Shown: positions 1-10,162 of the stretch, piece after piece
Position numbering within the stretch: position 1 is the first letter of the stretch
Layout of the letters: each line of letters opens with the position of its first letter
NCBI RefSeq assembly: GCF_015234275.1
Contig: NZ_JADGII010000003.1
DNA from: Prosthecochloris ethylica
GTDB taxonomy: Bacteria > Bacteroidota > Chlorobiia > Chlorobiales > Chlorobiaceae
Length of the DNA stretch: 64,000 nucleotides
Reading direction: 5' to 3' (one strand)
The notes under the pieces: model-generated
What the model saw: only the letters and a program-made list of their open reading frames with translations
What the model was told of the DNA's origin: nothing
Databases searched by the model: none
Made by a program: the position numbers and the translations under genes

Positions 1-507
1 GAGGAAATCGGCAAGTACGCCCCGAAACTCACCACCATCCAGATCCCGGTGGATGCCATCGGTCTGATTATCGGCAAAGGGGGCGAAACCATCCGCAGCA
101 TCACCGAAGAGACCGGTGCGGAAATCAACATCGACGACGACGGCACCGTCACCATCGCCTCTCCGCACGGTGAAGGGGCCTCGGCAGCGGTCGAAACCAT
201 CAAGACCCTGATCTCCAAACCCGAGGTCGGCGTCGTCTACAGCGGCAAGGTCCGTGACATCCGTGAAGAGCTCGGTGCGTTTGTGGAGTTTCTCCCCAAA
301 ACCGACGGTCTTGTGCACATCTCGGAAATCGCGCACGAACGCGTCAGAAAAGTCAGCGACCACCTCAACCCGGGAGACCGTATCAAGGTCAAACTGATCG
401 ACATCCGCAAGGACCCGAGAACCGGAAAAACACGCTATGCCCTTTCCATCAAGGCACTCGATACCCCTGAAGCAGAGCCTCAGGCCCCTGCAACCGGGCA
501 GCAGTGA
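1..507 (+). CDS. pnp: Polyribonucleotide nucleotidyltransferase (PNPase), C-terminal part
   Basis: This is the 3' end of pnp; the frame is open from base 1, so the gene begins outside the window. PNPase degrades RNA 3'-to-5' with phosphate and is a core part of bacterial RNA turnover. The visible 168 codons hold the two RNA-binding domains of the family. The KH domain comes first, with the GLIIGKGGETIR loop (GxxG), and an S1 domain follows (GVVYSGKVRDI, then GAFVEFLP and GLVHISEI). A short Ala/Pro/Gln tail ends the protein. The catalytic RNase PH domains lie upstream and are not visible. A strong intrinsic terminator follows 25 nt after the stop. The GTG inside the KH domain is not the real start. 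The assignment is firm because KH-S1 at the C terminus with these motifs is diagnostic. Confidence 0.95.
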   Translation, partial: EEIGKYAPKLTTIQIPVDAIGLIIGKGGETIRSITEETGAEINIDDDGTVTIASPHGEGASAAVETIKTLISKPEVGVVYSGKVRDIREELGAFVEFLPKTDGLVHISEIAHERVRKVSDHLNPGDRIKVKLIDIRKDPRTGKTRYALSIKALDTPEAEPQAPATGQQ

Positions 508-532
508 CAAGGGCTCAAGGAGAAAACCCTGG

Positions 533-572
533 AAAAAGCTGTGCAGGATCACCTGCATGGCTTTTTTCTTTT
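533..572 (+). terminator. Intrinsic terminator of pnp
   Basis: A hairpin with arms around GTGCAGG (541-547) and CCTGCAT (552-558) is extended outward by AAAAAGC/GCTTTTTT. The loop is about 4 nt and a T-rich tail follows. It sits just after the pnp stop and about 70 nt before leuS, so the two genes are probably separate transcripts. Confidence 0.8.
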
Positions 573-638
573 ACTGATTTTTGTTTCTTACATGCAGTGA
601 CATCACCATAATTTTTATCCGCTTACCAAAGGGCCACC

Positions 639-3059
639 ATGCGTTACGATTTTTCCAGCATCGAAAAAAAATGGCAGCAGTACTGGGCCGAACACCAGAC
701 ATTCCAGACCGACGAGAACCGGGACAAGCCCAAATATTACGTCCTTGACATGTTTCCGTATCCAAGCGGTTCAGGGCTGCATGTCGGGCACCTTGAAGGA
801 TATACGGCAACGGATATCATAGCCCGCTACAAACGCAGCTGCGGCTACAATGTCCTCCACCCCATGGGATGGGACGCATTCGGCCTGCCTGCCGAACAAT
901 ACGCCATCAAAACAGGGACACATCCGAGCCTGACCACCGAAACCAATATCTCGAGCTTCCGCCAGACCCTCCAGCGCATGGGCTTTTCCTATGACTGGGA
1001 ACGCGAAATCAACACGACAGACCCCGCGTATTTCCGCTGGACACAGTGGATTTTTCTCCAGATGCTCAACAAGGGACTCGCCTACATGAGCGAAGTCGAC
1101 GTCAACTGGTGCGAAGAGCTTCGGGTCGTCCTGGCAAACGAGGAGGTCGACGAAAAAATCCAGGCCGGTTACACGGTTGTGCGCAAACCGCTGCGACAGT
1201 GGGTGCTCAAAATCACCGAGTATGCCGAACGCCTGCTCGAAGACCTCGACGAACTCGACTGGCCGGAAAACGTCAAGCAGATGCAGCGCAACTGGATCGG
1301 GCGTTCCGAAGGCATGGAGATCGAATTCGAGCTTCCCTGCCACAAGAAAAAACTCAACGTCTATACGACACGGCCCGACACCCTGTTCGGGGCGACGTAC
1401 CTGGTGATCTCTCCCGAGCACCCCCTGGCGGAAAAACTCGCTACGGCCCAGCACCTGGTCGAGGTCAGGGAATACATCCGGAAGGCAAAGCTCAAAACCG
1501 AACTGGAACGCACGGGCCTGCAAAAAGACAAAACCGGTGTCTTTACCGGTTCGTACGCCGTCAACCCGGCAAACGCACAGGCCCTTCCTGTCTGGATTTC
1601 GGATTTCGTGCTCACCACCTACGGCACCGGGGCCATCATGTCCGTTCCTGCCCACGACAGCCGTGACTGGGAATTTGCCAGGAAATTCGACCTTCCCATT
1701 GTCGAGGTCATCAAAAGTCCGCATAACGTCGAAGAGGAGGTATTCGAAGGAAAGGACAGCGTCTGCGTCAACTCGTCCAACAGTGACATCAGCCTCGACG
1801 GCCTGGACTTTGCAACAGCCTTCGACACCATGGCCAGCTGGCTCGAATCAAAAGGAGTCGGCACGAGAAAAGTCAACTACAAGCTGCGCGACTGGATCTT
1901 CAGCCGCCAGCGCTACTGGGGTGAGCCCATTCCGGTCAAGCACTACGAAGACGGAACACTGCGGCCCGAAACCGATCTGCCGCTCACCCTTCCGGACGTG
2001 GAAGCCTATCAGCCATCGACCACCGGGGAATCACCGCTGGCAAACATTCCCGGCTGGCTGTACGGTGAAGACGAACACGGGAAGTTCCGCCGCGAGACAA
2101 ACACCATGCCGCAATGGGCCGGCAGCTGCTGGTACTACCTGCGGTTCATCGACCCCCAGAACAGCGAGGCTCCTCTCGACCCGCAAAAAGAGCGCTACTG
2201 GATGAATGTCGACCTGTACATCGGCGGGGCCGAACACGCCGTTCTGCACCTGCTCTATGCCCGCTTCTGGCACAAGGTGCTCTACGATATCGGTGTCGTT
2301 TCGACAAAAGAACCCTTCGGGCGCCTGTTCAACCAGGGCATGATTCTCGGGGAAGACAACGAAAAAATGTCGAAGTCTCGAGGCAATGTCATTCCCGCGG
2401 ACCAGGTACTCTCAGCATACGGTGCCGATGCGGTGCGCATGTACGAAATGTTCCTGGGCCCCCTCGAGCAGGTCAAGCCATGGAACACCCACGGAATCGA
2501 AGGCATCAGCCGCTTCCTCGGCCGTGTATGGCGCCTGGTCTGCAGCGAGCGTGACGACTCCGTGCTCCTGACAGACGGCCCGCTCGACGAGAGCATGCAG
2601 CGACGGATGCACAAAACCATCAGAAAGGTCTCGGAAGATACCGAACAGCTCAAATTCAACACGGCAATCGCGGAGCTGATGGTCTATGTCAACGACCTGC
2701 ACAAGGCAGACTGCCACAACAGGACTGCGCTGGAGGCCCTGATTGTCATGCTCGCCCCCTACGCACCGCATATCTGCGAAGAACTCTGGCAGGCTGCCGG
2801 GCACAGCGAGTCGGTCAGCAGGGCACCCTACCCGGTATTCGACCCCGCACTGGCCGCCGATGACGAAGTGACGATCGCCGTCCAGGTCAACGGCAAGCTC
2901 CGGGGAACCTTCCGGACCGCTGCCGGCACACCGCGTGAAGAACTTCTCAACCGGGCCAGGACACTTGACAGCGTCCTGAAATTCCTGCAGAATGTCGAGA
3001 TAAAAAAAGAGATTGCGGTCCCCGACAAGCTTGTCAATTTCGCCGTCAAACCGCTGTGA
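639..3059 (+). CDS. leuS: Leucyl-tRNA synthetase
   Basis: Class I aminoacyl-tRNA synthetase that charges tRNA-Leu in the cytoplasm. The 806-aa length is typical of bacterial LeuRS. The HIGH-type motif reads PYPSGSGLHVGH near residue 45. Next to it lies HPMGWDAFGLPAEQYAI, characteristic of LeuRS. An editing (CP1) domain occupies roughly residues 220-400 and includes TGAIMSVPAHDSRDWEFA. The catalytic KMSKS loop is EKMSKSRGNVI near residue 575. An anticodon-binding domain and a C-terminal domain (VAVQVNGKLRGTF) follow. The start ATG is the first in frame before the conserved N terminus (RYDFSSIEKKWQQYW). The gene lies between the pnp terminator and a strong hairpin at 3088-3121, so it is probably monocistronic. 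Confidence 0.97.
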   Translation: MRYDFSSIEKKWQQYWAEHQTFQTDENRDKPKYYVLDMFPYPSGSGLHVGHLEGYTATDIIARYKRSCGYNVLHPMGWDAFGLPAEQYAIKTGTHPSLTTETNISSFRQTLQRMGFSYDWEREINTTDPAYFRWTQWIFLQMLNKGLAYMSEVDVNWCEELRVVLANEEVDEKIQAGYTVVRKPLRQWVLKITEYAERLLEDLDELDWPENVKQMQRNWIGRSEGMEIEFELPCHKKKLNVYTTRPDTLFGATYLVISPEHPLAEKLATAQHLVEVREYIRKAKLKTELERTGLQKDKTGVFTGSYAVNPANAQALPVWISDFVLTTYGTGAIMSVPAHDSRDWEFARKFDLPIVEVIKSPHNVEEEVFEGKDSVCVNSSNSDISLDGLDFATAFDTMASWLESKGVGTRKVNYKLRDWIFSRQRYWGEPIPVKHYEDGTLRPETDLPLTLPDVEAYQPSTTGESPLANIPGWLYGEDEHGKFRRETNTMPQWAGSCWYYLRFIDPQNSEAPLDPQKERYWMNVDLYIGGAEHAVLHLLYARFWHKVLYDIGVVSTKEPFGRLFNQGMILGEDNEKMSKSRGNVIPADQVLSAYGADAVRMYEMFLGPLEQVKPWNTHGIEGISRFLGRVWRLVCSERDDSVLLTDGPLDESMQRRMHKTIRKVSEDTEQLKFNTAIAELMVYVNDLHKADCHNRTALEALIVMLAPYAPHICEELWQAAGHSESVSRAPYPVFDPALAADDEVTIAVQVNGKLRGTFRTAAGTPREELLNRARTLDSVLKFLQNVEIKKEIAVPDKLVNFAVKPL

Positions 3060-3393
3060 CACGGCAGGCATTGTGCAATCGGCAACAGCAGCGCTCCGCC
3101 GCTCTTCCTCCGGAGCGCTGCAATTTCAGCAACATCACCTCATCTGCAATAAAATTCTCTCCGCCGCTTCTCCCTGAACTTGCTTGCTCCACTCTTTTTT
3201 TTGTATTATTTCCATTTACGGTCATTATCCTGTTGTTATGACATGGACATGCAATTCGCCAGCAGTGCCCAAGCGGGCACTGTTCCACTCAAACTGTCCT
3301 GTATGCACGTATCTTCCGCGATCCGTCTTGAAGAATACTCTATATGCCTGTTAAGGGTGCCTACCCTTTTTGTAAACCTAAAACCACGTATCA
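3060..3393. other. Intergenic region leuS-acs
   Basis: This gap has no convincing gene. It carries the GC-rich hairpin at 3088-3121, then an A/T-rich stretch around 3190-3235 that could hold the acs promoter, though no well-spaced -35/-10 pair stands out. A short hairpin (AAGGGT 3353-3358, ACCCTT 3363-3368, then TTT) lies 20-40 nt before the acs start and resembles a weak terminator or attenuator. A 61-codon frame from 3056 has a hydrophobic end but no family or ribosome-binding site, and I do not call it. Confidence 0.5.
3088..3121 (+). terminator. GC-rich hairpin after leuS
   Basis: Perfect 11-bp inverted repeat, GCAGCGCTCCG (3088-3098) and CGGAGCGCTGC (3111-3121), with a 12-nt loop, 28 nt after the leuS stop. 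The sequence after it (AATTTC) is not a real T-run. It may therefore be a terminator that does not rely on a U-tract, or an mRNA 3'-end stabiliser. Confidence 0.5.
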
Positions 3394-5388
<1,995 letters not shown>

Positions 5389-5413
5389 GCACTCCGTTCC
5401 CGTCGGGACGAAC

Positions 5414-5455
5414 AAAAAAAGCCGTTCAGGACAGAAAAGCCTGAGCGGCTTTCTT
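5414..5455 (+). terminator. Intrinsic terminator of acs
   Basis: Arms GCCGTTCAGG (5421-5430) and CCTGAGCGGC (5440-5449), with one G-T wobble and a 9-nt loop. An A7 run lies before and TTTCTTTCTCTTTT after, so the stem can extend. It lies 32 nt after the acs stop. The signal-peptide-like frame of the next gene begins inside its 3' arm. Confidence 0.8.
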
Positions 5456-5490
5456 TCTCTTTTGTCATTTTTTCTTTTCTCGTTCTGCTG

Positions 5491-5985
5491 ATGTTTCCGG
5501 GAGGATGTACGAACGTCAGCGACACCGAAACCTCTTCGATCTCCGGGCAGTCCGCCCGCCAGGGGCTGATCGAGCCCTGTGAACTGATCACGCGAGAAGA
5601 TGCAGAGCGCATTCTCGGTGAACCGGTTCTGAAAGGAGAACGCTCGGAACAGGAGGCTGTCGGCCTCAAGCTCTGCATGTACAACCCCGTCGACACGAAT
5701 TCATGGGGTTTTCTGCAGGTTGCGCTCACCCAGTCGGCGTTCATGCCGGAAAACGGCCTGCCGCCCTCCGACATCTTCTTCTCGATCAGGGACGCCATGA
5801 GCGAAACGAGACAGGACCTCGAAGGGCTTGGAGACAGCGCATTCATTGCAACCGGAGGGCTCTATCTGCTGAAAGACGAATATTATATCTCCATCGGAGC
5901 CGGCAACATCGACCGACCCGATGTACAGGAACGCCTGAAGCGTGCAGGAAAGCAGGCGCTGGAGCGTCTCGAACTTCTTCTGTAA
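5491..5985 (+). CDS. Small putative lipoprotein of unknown function
   Basis: I do not recognise this family with confidence. From the ATG at 5491 the protein is 164 aa. It begins MFPGGCTN and continues with a Ser/Thr linker. A compact domain follows (PCELITREDAERILGEPVL ... VGLKLCMYNP ... GLGDSAFIATGGLYLLKDEYYISIGAG), reminiscent of small exported proteins in which a conserved Cys-Glu-Leu and a second Cys may pair. The frame upstream of the ATG is open and reads FVIFSFLVLLMFPGGC, a plausible lipoprotein signal peptide ending at Cys. No ATG, GTG or TTG is available for it. So either a rare start (ATT at 5467) is used, or the export signal has been partly lost. It ends 7 nt from the convergent tspO. 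Confidence 0.6.
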   Translation: MFPGGCTNVSDTETSSISGQSARQGLIEPCELITREDAERILGEPVLKGERSEQEAVGLKLCMYNPVDTNSWGFLQVALTQSAFMPENGLPPSDIFFSIRDAMSETRQDLEGLGDSAFIATGGLYLLKDEYYISIGAGNIDRPDVQERLKRAGKQALERLELLL

Positions 5986-5992
5986 GCTTCCC

Positions 5993-6472
5993 TCAGGGAT
6001 TCAGCTGCCAGATGGTGAAATTCAGATAGGAGGCAAAACTCACCCACAGCAGATACGGCACCAGCAGGAGAGCGGCATTGCGCGAGACGGCATTGAAACG
6101 GATAATCGTCGTAACGATAGCCAGCCAGAGCAGCAGGATCTCGATAAATCCCAGAAACGGTGACTGAAGCCCGAAGAAGGTGGCAGACCAACCGAGGTTG
6201 AGCACCAGCTGAACAGCAAAGGCCACAACGGCCCCCTTTACCCCCGGTCGCTCAAAACCGTCACGCACCACCATCCAGAGCGCGACCCCCATCATGACAA
6301 ACAGTGCCGTCCATACGGGGGGGAAGAGCCAGTCAGGAGGGTTCCACGATGGCTTGTTGAGCACCTGGTAATACCATTCCGATCCGGGCTCCGGAGTAAA
6401 CATTCCCCCGGCAAAAGCCACGAGAATGCAGATGCCGATACAGAGCGCGAGTTGTCCGACAGAACCTTTCAT
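5993..6472 (-). CDS. tspO: TspO/MBR (CrtK) family tryptophan-rich membrane protein
   Basis: 159-aa integral membrane protein with the five hydrophobic segments of the TspO/peripheral benzodiazepine receptor family. Diagnostic pieces are WYYQVLNKPSWNPPDWLFPP after the first helix, VWTALFVMMGVALWMV, and VLNLGWSATFFG. TspO proteins bind porphyrins and tetrapyrrole intermediates, and in phototrophs (CrtK) they have been linked to control of pigment genes. A link to bacteriochlorophyll here is inference. The gene is convergent with the lipoprotein gene and separated from the next gene, which is divergent. The start ATG at 6472 is followed directly by the first helix (LALCIGICILVAFAGG), so it looks right. 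Confidence 0.9.
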   Translation of the reverse strand: MKGSVGQLALCIGICILVAFAGGMFTPEPGSEWYYQVLNKPSWNPPDWLFPPVWTALFVMMGVALWMVVRDGFERPGVKGAVVAFAVQLVLNLGWSATFFGLQSPFLGFIEILLLWLAIVTTIIRFNAVSRNAALLLVPYLLWVSFASYLNFTIWQLNP

Positions 6473-6639
6473 ACCTCATCATTTTTTTGTTTTCAGAATA
6501 ACGTCTTTCACTATAATCGGTTCCGCCACCTGTTCGTTTCCCAAAGGGCCAAAACAGCCTCTTCATGGTCAATACACGTAAAACCGTATATTGTCGCCGC
6601 ACACAACAACATCACCAAACCCTCAAACAGGAACCATCC

Positions 6640-7431
6640 ATGAACCAGGAACTTCAGACCGCTGTCCGCGCTGCCCGAACAGCTGGAGCAGGGATTCTGA
6701 AAACATTCGGCGAACTCGCCCACAGCGATATCCAGCCCAAAGAATACAAGGATTTCGTCACAGCCGCCGACAGGCAAAGCGAAGCAGACATCACAAAAAT
6801 TCTCACCGAGGCCTTTCCGGACGACAGCCTGCTGTGCGAAGAAGGCAGTAACAAAACCGGCACATCAGGACGCCAGTGGATTGTCGATCCTCTCGATGGA
6901 ACGCTGAACTTCATCCACTCGTTTCCGGTTTTTGCTGTCAGTATCGCCCTTCGTGACAGCACAGGGGAACTCGCTCTGGGGGTGGTCTACCAGCCGGTGC
7001 TCGATGAACTCTTTACCGCCACCAGAGGGGAAGGGGCATTTCTCAACGGGACCCAGATCCATGTATCGACACGCAATGACCCCGAACACTTCCTTATCGC
7101 GACCGGCATTCCGTTCAAGGACTACGACTACCTCGATGCATATCTCGCCACACTCCGCGACGTCATTCACGATTCGGCAGGTATCCGAAGGGCTGGTTCC
7201 GCTGCGCTCGATCTCGCCTATACCGCATGCGGAAGGTTCGATGCGTTCTGGGAATACAAGCTCTACCCGTGGGATTATGCCGCAGGGGTTCTGCTGGTCA
7301 GGGAAGCCGGGGGTAGCGTCACCGGATTCGACGGCAACAGTGACGTCTTCGCCCATCACAGCATCATCGCCGGCACGCCGGCCACTCACGGCCTGATCAG
7401 TGAAAAAGCCCAACGCCATTTCATCCTCTGA
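6640..7431 (+). CDS. suhB: Inositol monophosphatase family protein
   Basis: 263-aa member of the Mg2+/Li+-dependent sugar-phosphate phosphatase superfamily. Metal-binding motif 1 is IVDPLDGTLNFIHSFP near residue 87, preceded by a metal-ligand Glu in CEEGS. Motif 2 is WDYAAGVLLVREAGG near residue 210. The likely reaction is dephosphorylation of myo-inositol-1-phosphate or a related sugar phosphate; SuhB homologues also act in transcription antitermination. Exact substrate cannot be read from sequence. The frame is open 25 codons further upstream, but the ATG at 6640 starts the conserved region (NQELQTAVRAARTAG). It is divergent from tspO and followed by a promoter for lpxC-fabZ. Confidence 0.9.
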   Translation: MNQELQTAVRAARTAGAGILKTFGELAHSDIQPKEYKDFVTAADRQSEADITKILTEAFPDDSLLCEEGSNKTGTSGRQWIVDPLDGTLNFIHSFPVFAVSIALRDSTGELALGVVYQPVLDELFTATRGEGAFLNGTQIHVSTRNDPEHFLIATGIPFKDYDYLDAYLATLRDVIHDSAGIRRAGSAALDLAYTACGRFDAFWEYKLYPWDYAAGVLLVREAGGSVTGFDGNSDVFAHHSIIAGTPATHGLISEKAQRHFIL

Positions 7432-7460
7432 TACCGTGCCCCGGCGGGACTGTGCGGAAT

Positions 7461-7488
7461 TTGAACTAGCCGGGCCCTTTGTTATCTT
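7461..7488 (+). promoter_or_regulatory. Candidate sigma-70 promoter of lpxC-fabZ
   Basis: TTGAAC (7461-7466) and TATCTT (7483-7488) are separated by 16 nt, about 50 nt before the lpxC ATG. It is the best -35/-10 pair in this gap. Not experimentally supported. Confidence 0.4.
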
Positions 7489-7538
7489 AAAGGTTTCTAT
7501 TCATCGATAATTTTCAGCTTACTATTTTCCAGCGACTC

Positions 7539-8942
7539 ATGCTCATTCATCAGCGAACACTGAAAAAAGAAGTCTCACTCTGGGGAACCGGGCTCCATAC
7601 CGGCAAAGAGTGCATGATCACCTTCAAGCCCGCACCGGCCAATTACGGCTACCGCTTTGTCCGAACGGATATTGACAACTGCCCCGAAATTCCCGCACTG
7701 ATCGACCATGTGGTCGATGTCTGCCGCGGTACAACCATTGAAAGCGACGGCATCAAGGTACACACGACGGAACATGTCCTGGCCGCGCTCTACGGGCTGC
7801 AGATCGACAACTGCAGGATCGAAATGAGCGGGCCGGAGCCTCCGGTAATGGACGGCAGTTCACTGCAGTTTGCCGAAGCGCTGATCGGCGCCGGGTTCGA
7901 CGAGCAGGAGGAACCGAAAAACTATCTCGTCCTGGACGAAACCATTGAATATCACGACCCGCAGAACAGCGTCGATATCGTCGGGCTTCCGCTCGACGGA
8001 TTCCGCGCTACCGTCATGGTTGATTACAAAAATCCCGCTCTCGGCTCGCAGCATTCAGGACTCTTCGACCTGGAACACGAATTCCTGAAGGATTTCGCTC
8101 CGTGCAGGACATTCTGTTTTCTCAGCGAGGTCGAACAGCTGGCGAACCTCGGCATCATCAAAGGGGGGGATGTCGACAATGCCGTTGTCATTGTCGATAA
8201 ATCCATGACAGAAGACCAGCTGGAGGAACTTGCCGGAAAAATAGGCATCGACAGTTCTCAGCTTATCCTCGGCGACAACGGCATTCTCAACAACCGCGAG
8301 CTGCGTTTCAGCAATGAACCGGCACGACACAAGCTGCTCGACATGCTTGGTGACCTCGCGCTGCTGGGCATGCCGGTCAAGGCGCAGATCCTCGCTGCCC
8401 GCCCGGGGCATGCGTCGAATGTAGAATTCGTCAAACAGCTGAAAAAATATGCAGACCGCAATGCGCTGGCGCGCAAGTACCAGCACGAGAAAAAATCCGG
8501 TGTGATTTTTGACATCAACGCCATCCGGAACATTCTCCCGCACCGATATCCGTTCCTGCTGATCGACAAGATCGTCGAGTTCACCCTCGATGAAAAAATC
8601 GTCTCGATCAAGAACGTCACCATGAACGAGGAGTTCTTCCAGGGTCATTTTCCGGGAAACCCGATCATGCCCGGTGTACTGATCATCGAAGCCATGGCAC
8701 AGACCGGGGGCATCATGATGCTCAACGGCAACGACAATATCAATGACATGCAGGTATACTTCATGGGCATCGACAAGGCGAGGTTCCGCAAACCGGTTGT
8801 TCCGGGCGACACGCTGGTCATCGAAGCCACGATGAAAAGCCGCCGGCGCAGTGTCTGCCAGTTCGACGGCAAGGCCTACGTCCGGGGCGAACTGGTCTGC
8901 GAAGCGTCACTGATGGCCACGGTCGTCCAGAAAAACAGCTGA
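7539..8942 (+). CDS. lpxC/fabZ: Bifunctional LpxC (UDP-3-O-acyl-GlcNAc deacetylase) / FabZ (3-hydroxyacyl-ACP dehydratase)
   Basis: Fusion of two envelope-lipid enzymes in 467 aa. Residues 1 to about 305 are LpxC, the Zn2+ deacetylase committing to lipid A. Visible are the N-terminal LWGTGLHTGKECMITF, the metal motif HTTEHVLAALYGL, GPEPPVMDGSS, and RHKLLDMLGDLALLG. Residues from about 320 are FabZ, with INAIRNILPHRYPFLLID, the catalytic His in GHFPGNPIMPG, and the Glu in IIEAMAQTGG. FabZ dehydrates 3-hydroxyacyl-ACP, which is also the precursor pool for lipid A acylation, so the fusion joins the two branches that compete for it. This architecture is known in Bacteroidota/Chlorobiota. Start ATG and first residues match the family. 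It is convergent with pgsA. Confidence 0.95.
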   Translation: MLIHQRTLKKEVSLWGTGLHTGKECMITFKPAPANYGYRFVRTDIDNCPEIPALIDHVVDVCRGTTIESDGIKVHTTEHVLAALYGLQIDNCRIEMSGPEPPVMDGSSLQFAEALIGAGFDEQEEPKNYLVLDETIEYHDPQNSVDIVGLPLDGFRATVMVDYKNPALGSQHSGLFDLEHEFLKDFAPCRTFCFLSEVEQLANLGIIKGGDVDNAVVIVDKSMTEDQLEELAGKIGIDSSQLILGDNGILNNRELRFSNEPARHKLLDMLGDLALLGMPVKAQILAARPGHASNVEFVKQLKKYADRNALARKYQHEKKSGVIFDINAIRNILPHRYPFLLIDKIVEFTLDEKIVSIKNVTMNEEFFQGHFPGNPIMPGVLIIEAMAQTGGIMMLNGNDNINDMQVYFMGIDKARFRKPVVPGDTLVIEATMKSRRRSVCQFDGKAYVRGELVCEASLMATVVQKNS

Positions 8943-9010
8943 CCAGACACGGACGGCAACAAATTGCAGCGGCAGCGGTACTGGGTGTGTATCGTTGCCG
9001 CTCGCGTGTT

Positions 9011-9571
9011 TCAGGCCCTATACTCCAGCCCTTTCACAATACGGTAGAATCGCAGGGAGTACTGCACAAACGACACAAACAGCATCAGCACCGAAAGGTA
9101 CATGAAAAACTCCTGCAGAGGGTAGCGGTCGAACACGGGATGCGGCCAGATCATGGCAAGAAACATCATCGACACGAAACCAACTGCCCATTTACCGGGC
9201 CAGAGAGAGGTCGTAATCACCTGGTGACGGTACTTGACATACGCCGCCCCGAGAAAAATCAGCAGATCACGCAGGACAACGAACACCACGAACCAGACCG
9301 GCAGCTCTCCGATATACATAAAATACACGGCAACCGTCGCCAGACACACCTTGTCGGCAAAAGGATCGAGGATCTTGCCCATATCGGACACCTCGTGAGT
9401 CCAGCGGGCCGTCCTGCCGTCAAACCAGTCTGTCAGCACAGCAACGACGAGCACGCCGAGCGCCGTCCAGATATCCCCCCTGTCGTAGTAATAGATAAAG
9501 AACGGGATCAGCACAATCCTTGACAGGCTGAGGATATTCGGAAGATTTACAATATGGCCCTTCATGGGCAT
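9011..9571 (-). CDS. pgsA: CDP-diacylglycerol-glycerol-3-phosphate 3-phosphatidyltransferase
   Basis: 186-aa inner-membrane enzyme making phosphatidylglycerol-phosphate, the precursor of phosphatidylglycerol. The CDP-alcohol phosphotransferase signature D-x2-DG-x2-AR-x8-G-x3-D-x3-D is complete: it starts at DWFDGRTAR and ends GKILDPFAD. About five hydrophobic helices follow the N-terminal NLPNILSLSRIVLIP motif typical of PgsA. The start could be the second methionine (MKGHIVN), three residues in. It lies 27 nt after ruvC on the same strand, so yebC-ruvC-pgsA may be one transcript. Confidence 0.92.
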   Translation of the reverse strand: MPMKGHIVNLPNILSLSRIVLIPFFIYYYDRGDIWTALGVLVVAVLTDWFDGRTARWTHEVSDMGKILDPFADKVCLATVAVYFMYIGELPVWFVVFVVLRDLLIFLGAAYVKYRHQVITTSLWPGKWAVGFVSMMFLAMIWPHPVFDRYPLQEFFMYLSVLMLFVSFVQYSLRFYRIVKGLEYRA

Positions 9572-9598
9572 TTCCCGGATTTCTCAAAGGTTAACAAA

Positions 9599-10159
9599 TC
9601 AGACAATCAACTCGGGGTTCGAACGGACGTACTCGGCCCACCCCCGAGACGATGAGCTGCGCCCGGAAGTCCCCCGTCTCTGCCCCCCCGGAGCGTCACA
9701 GAAGAGATCGCAGAGCGCAATGCCGAGGGCATCAGACACATCATAGGGCTTCAGGGGAGTCGTGATGCCGAGAAAATGCTGAACCATGTAGGCCACCTGG
9801 CCCTTTCCTGCCCCGCCTTTTCCGGTCAGCACGAGCTTCACCTCGCGAGGAGCGTACTCATGAAGAACAAGCCCCCTGTTCATGGCCAGCACGACGATCG
9901 CCCCTCTGACCTGGCCAAGCTTCAGAGCGGACTGTGCATTGCGGTTGACATAGGTGGTCTCCAACGCCAGTCGCACAGGACCGTACTCCGAAACAAGTGC
10001 ATCGAGTTCGTCATAAATTATCTTGATGCGTTCAGGGAGCGACTGCGCCGAACGGAGCCGAATCACCCCGCAGCTCACCAGGCGCCAGCCGTTCCGCTCA
10101 CGTGAGACAAGCCCGTACCCGGTGTGAACGCTGCCGGGATCAACTCCAAGCACCAGCAT
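9599..10159 (-). CDS. ruvC: Crossover junction endodeoxyribonuclease RuvC
   Basis: Holliday-junction resolvase, 186 aa. The first catalytic Asp is in LVLGVDPGSVHTGYG. The second acidic residue is in ALETTYVNRNAQSALKLGQVRG, a hallmark of RuvC. The C-terminal acidic pair lies in KPYDVSDALGIALCD. A basic, Ser/Arg-rich tail of about 30 residues follows and is probably disordered. The gene starts 3 nt after the yebC stop, so the two are almost certainly co-transcribed. yebC-ruvC proximity is common in bacteria. Confidence 0.96.
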   Translation of the reverse strand: MLVLGVDPGSVHTGYGLVSRERNGWRLVSCGVIRLRSAQSLPERIKIIYDELDALVSEYGPVRLALETTYVNRNAQSALKLGQVRGAIVVLAMNRGLVLHEYAPREVKLVLTGKGGAGKGQVAYMVQHFLGITTPLKPYDVSDALGIALCDLFCDAPGGQRRGTSGRSSSSRGWAEYVRSNPELIV

Positions 10160-10162
10160 CGA

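Noticed and set aside
771..1724. Long minus-strand frame inside leuS (317 codons)
   Set aside because: A shadow of the leuS coding strand caused by high G+C; no motif and the leuS reading is diagnostic.
3056..3241. 61-codon frame between leuS and acs ending in a hydrophobic stretch
   Set aside because: No ribosome-binding site, no family, and it crosses the strong hairpin at 3088-3121; the codon pattern is not gene-like.
8957..9003. Inverted repeat GCGGCA..TGCCGC between lpxC-fabZ and pgsA as a bidirectional terminator
   Set aside because: Only 6 bp with a long loop and no T-tracts on either side.
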